This document shows positions 49,330-50,732 of a stretch of DNA of 50,732 nucleotides, piece after piece. A model generated the notes under the pieces. That model was not told the DNA's origin, did not search any database, and saw only the letters and a list, made by a program, of their open reading frames with translations. The stretch covers positions 1-50,732 of the forward strand of contig SUVN01000017.1 of the NCBI GenBank assembly GCA_015061985.1, read 5' to 3'. The DNA comes from Akkermansiaceae bacterium. Its GTDB lineage: Bacteria; Verrucomicrobiota; Verrucomicrobiia; Verrucomicrobiales; Akkermansiaceae. A program made the position numbers and the translations under genes. The number at the start of each line of letters is the position of its first letter. The first letter of the stretch is position 1.

Positions 49330-49582
49330 GTGAAATTCTGCCCGTTCGGGCAGAGTGAAATCCGGCGTGCGCCGGGTGAAATCAGCTCATGCGAGCCGGT
49401 GAAATTGCTACGCTTTGCTCGCAGTGATGGAATTCCGCAGCCCGCAGGGCTGCCGAACTCTATCACTACCGCCGTAACGGCGGTAATTTCACTATCCGCT
49501 GAGCGGATAATTTCACTGTGCCGCAGGCACAATTTCACGTTGCACAGCAACATTTCACTGCGCCGTCAGGCGCAATCTTCAC
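49330..49582. repeat. Hairpin array unit U5, with extra stems
   Basis: Left half as in U2. The centre has GCAGCCC-gca-GGGCTGC. The right half has TACCGCCG/CGGCGGTA, TATCCGCT/AGCGGATA, TGTGCC/GGCACA, TTGC/GCAA and TGCGCC/GGCGCA with ATTTCAC linkers. The last linker (CTTCAC, 49577-49582) contains the integrase stop codon. Confidence 0.9.
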
Positions 49583-50619
49583 GCGCACTTCTCCCCCAAC
49601 CGGCAATACCTGCTTGCCCAATAGATTTTGGCCGTTTCTTCACTCGGCAGGTTCAGATACCGTGTGCGGAGCAGCTCCGTGCTGCGGTGGCCCATCTGGA
49701 GTTGCAGTTCGTGCAGGTTGCGGAAGTGGGCGGCGTGGTAGCTGGCGTAGCTGTGGCGGCAGATGTCCTGCTGCCAGGGGCGTGTCAGGCGGTTCCAGCC
49801 AGCGCGCTGACGCACCGCTCGCCAATGGTGCAGCCAGCGCGGCGGGCAGATGTGCTGCGGGGCAGGGGCTTGTGCTGTGCTCAGCAGTTGCAATGCGGGA
49901 CGCAGTAGCGTCACGGGGCGGGCCCCGCCGGTTTTACTGTGTTGCGGGGCGATGTTGACCCGTTTGCCCGGCAAATCCACATCTGCCCAGCGCAGCCGCG
50001 CCACCTCGTGTGGGCGAATCCCTGCATAGAGCATCAGCCCCACGGCGGGCAGACAAATGCCGCCCTTGTATTCCCGCGCCGCCTGCACCAGCTGCTCCGC
50101 TTCCTCCGGTGTCAGAATCGGCACCGTCTTTTCCACCACGCGCGGGGCTTCCACCCGCGCCACCGGGTTCTCGCTGCACCACCCGCGCTTCATCGCCGTG
50201 GAGAACACCCCGCTGAGCGTCAGTCGCGCCTTCTGCCGCTGGCGTGGTGTCTCAAAAGCCGCCTCAATATACGCCGCGCATTCTGCCGCCGTGATGCTGC
50301 GCACCCGCCGCCGCGCCAGCCCGGGGCAGCGTTTCATGAATCGCCGCGTCACATAGCGGAAATCGCAGAGCGTCCTGGCTCGGCGGTGTTTCCGTGCCTC
50401 CAGCGCAGCTTCTACCGCCTTGTCAAACGTCACCGTTCGTTCCTGCCGCTTCAGCTCCTCCTCTCCCGCCGCAATACACCGCAGTGCCCGCTTTACTCTC
50501 CCTCTCCCCGCCCGGACAGCCGCACAAGCCACCTGCGCCGCTTCCAGAAGGGGCAATTTCGTGCTTTTCAGTAGTGCTAAAGCTGCTGTTTCATCATCTG
50601 TCTGTGCTATTGTATTCAT
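49579..50619 (-). CDS. Solo tyrosine recombinase / integrase at the array end
   Basis: A 346-residue integrase-family protein. A core-binding domain (about 60-160) precedes a catalytic domain with Arg in YAGIRPHEVARLRW (about 208), ICRHSYASYH (about 295), MGHRST and Tyr in LLRTRYLNL (about 327). The C-terminus is basic and ends in the last array linker. It is a paralogue of 39274-40287. The start at 50619 gives MNTIAQTDDE; 50658 is possible. A TTGACT lies upstream at 50647-50652 but no good -10 follows. It has no phage neighbours. Region 50659-50732 shows nothing further. Confidence 0.85.
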   Translation of the reverse strand: MNTIAQTDDETAALALLKSTKLPLLEAAQVACAAVRAGRGRVKRALRCIAAGEEELKRQERTVTFDKAVEAALEARKHRRARTLCDFRYVTRRFMKRCPGLARRRVRSITAAECAAYIEAAFETPRQRQKARLTLSGVFSTAMKRGWCSENPVARVEAPRVVEKTVPILTPEEAEQLVQAAREYKGGICLPAVGLMLYAGIRPHEVARLRWADVDLPGKRVNIAPQHSKTGGARPVTLLRPALQLLSTAQAPAPQHICPPRWLHHWRAVRQRAGWNRLTRPWQQDICRHSYASYHAAHFRNLHELQLQMGHRSTELLRTRYLNLPSEETAKIYWASRYCRLGEKCA

Positions 50620-50732
50620 AAGTTCGTTGCGAATTTGGAATTCGTAAGTCAAGCACAATAACCGTTATTTGTAAATAGTTGAGCGGCCTGATTTTCTTCA
50701 TGCCCCTCCAAGTTGTCAGAACGGGAGAAAAA

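Noticed and set aside
46985..49582. CRISPR array
   Set aside because: There are no equal-length direct repeats with unique spacers and no cas genes. The repeated heptamers change orientation at each unit centre.
46985..49582. Integron attC array served by the neighbouring tyrosine recombinases
   Set aside because: No attC-type RYYYAAC / GTTRRRY boundary sites were seen and the spacing is far too short for cassettes. xerD has ordinary dimer-resolution features.

Overview
The window looks like chromosome of a Gram-negative, LPS-bearing gut Verrucomicrobiota, most probably Akkermansia or a close relative. That placement is inference from gene content (an LPS export block with kdsA, L,D-transpeptidase and LysM lipoproteins, nagA, a CD225 plus DUF2752 pair, rubrerythrin) and was not tested against any database. 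Most of the window is G+C-rich. The block from about 15.4 to 26.5 kb is visibly richer in A+T and reads as a genomic island.

Layout. 0-2.5 kb: a phage-virion-like orphan, a small membrane protein and a PatB/MalY aminotransferase. 2.6-6.1 kb (minus strand): a cell-wall operon with two three-LysM lipoproteins, a YkuD L,D-transpeptidase lipoprotein and a membrane protein. 6.3-7.0 kb: rubrerythrin and a small membrane protein. 7.2-11.6 kb (minus): an LPS operon, kdsA - LptC-like - large OstA/LptA-like - lptB, ending at a bidirectional terminator. 11.7-15.4 kb: an orphan E2-like pseudoenzyme, nagA and rmuC. 15.4-26.5 kb: the island, with an interrupted RAYT transposase carrying a DprA/SLOG-like tail, two small unknown genes, and a type I restriction locus (hsdM, hsdS, a DUF1016 nuclease, hsdR, a tyrosine recombinase, a second hsdS). 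The two hsdS genes share a 522-bp direct repeat. 26.6-36.9 kb: housekeeping genes (uvrB, low-Mr phosphatase, queE, hpt, a PgpH-like HD protein, a BASS transporter, aroE, yajC, tgt, trmB). 37-40.3 kb: a four-helix-bundle gene inside a hairpin array, DUF2752, CD225, an AlkD-like protein and a solo integrase. 40.4-47 kb: an RpiB-GlyA fusion, an amidase lipoprotein, recG, tRNA-Val(CAC), a lipoprotein and xerD. 47-50.6 kb: a long hairpin array holding an IS200-type Y1 transposase and a second four-helix-bundle gene, ending in the stop codon of another solo integrase.

The strongest candidate for an undescribed system is the hairpin-array element. Short perfect hairpins with changing stems are separated by a constant heptamer (GTGAAAT on one side of each unit, its complement ATTTCAC or ATTTCGC on the other). 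The junctions between units hold a 15-nt spacer, a four-helix-bundle gene or a Y1 transposase cassette. A second locus 10 kb away uses a related linker around a homologous four-helix-bundle gene, in the same topology.

A second general observation is promoter architecture. Many genes have a readable -35 (often GCTTGC-like or TTGAC-like), a 16-17 bp spacer and a TANNNT -10, with the ATG only 6-10 nt after the -10. This suggests that leaderless or nearly leaderless mRNAs are common here. It was used to choose several start codons.
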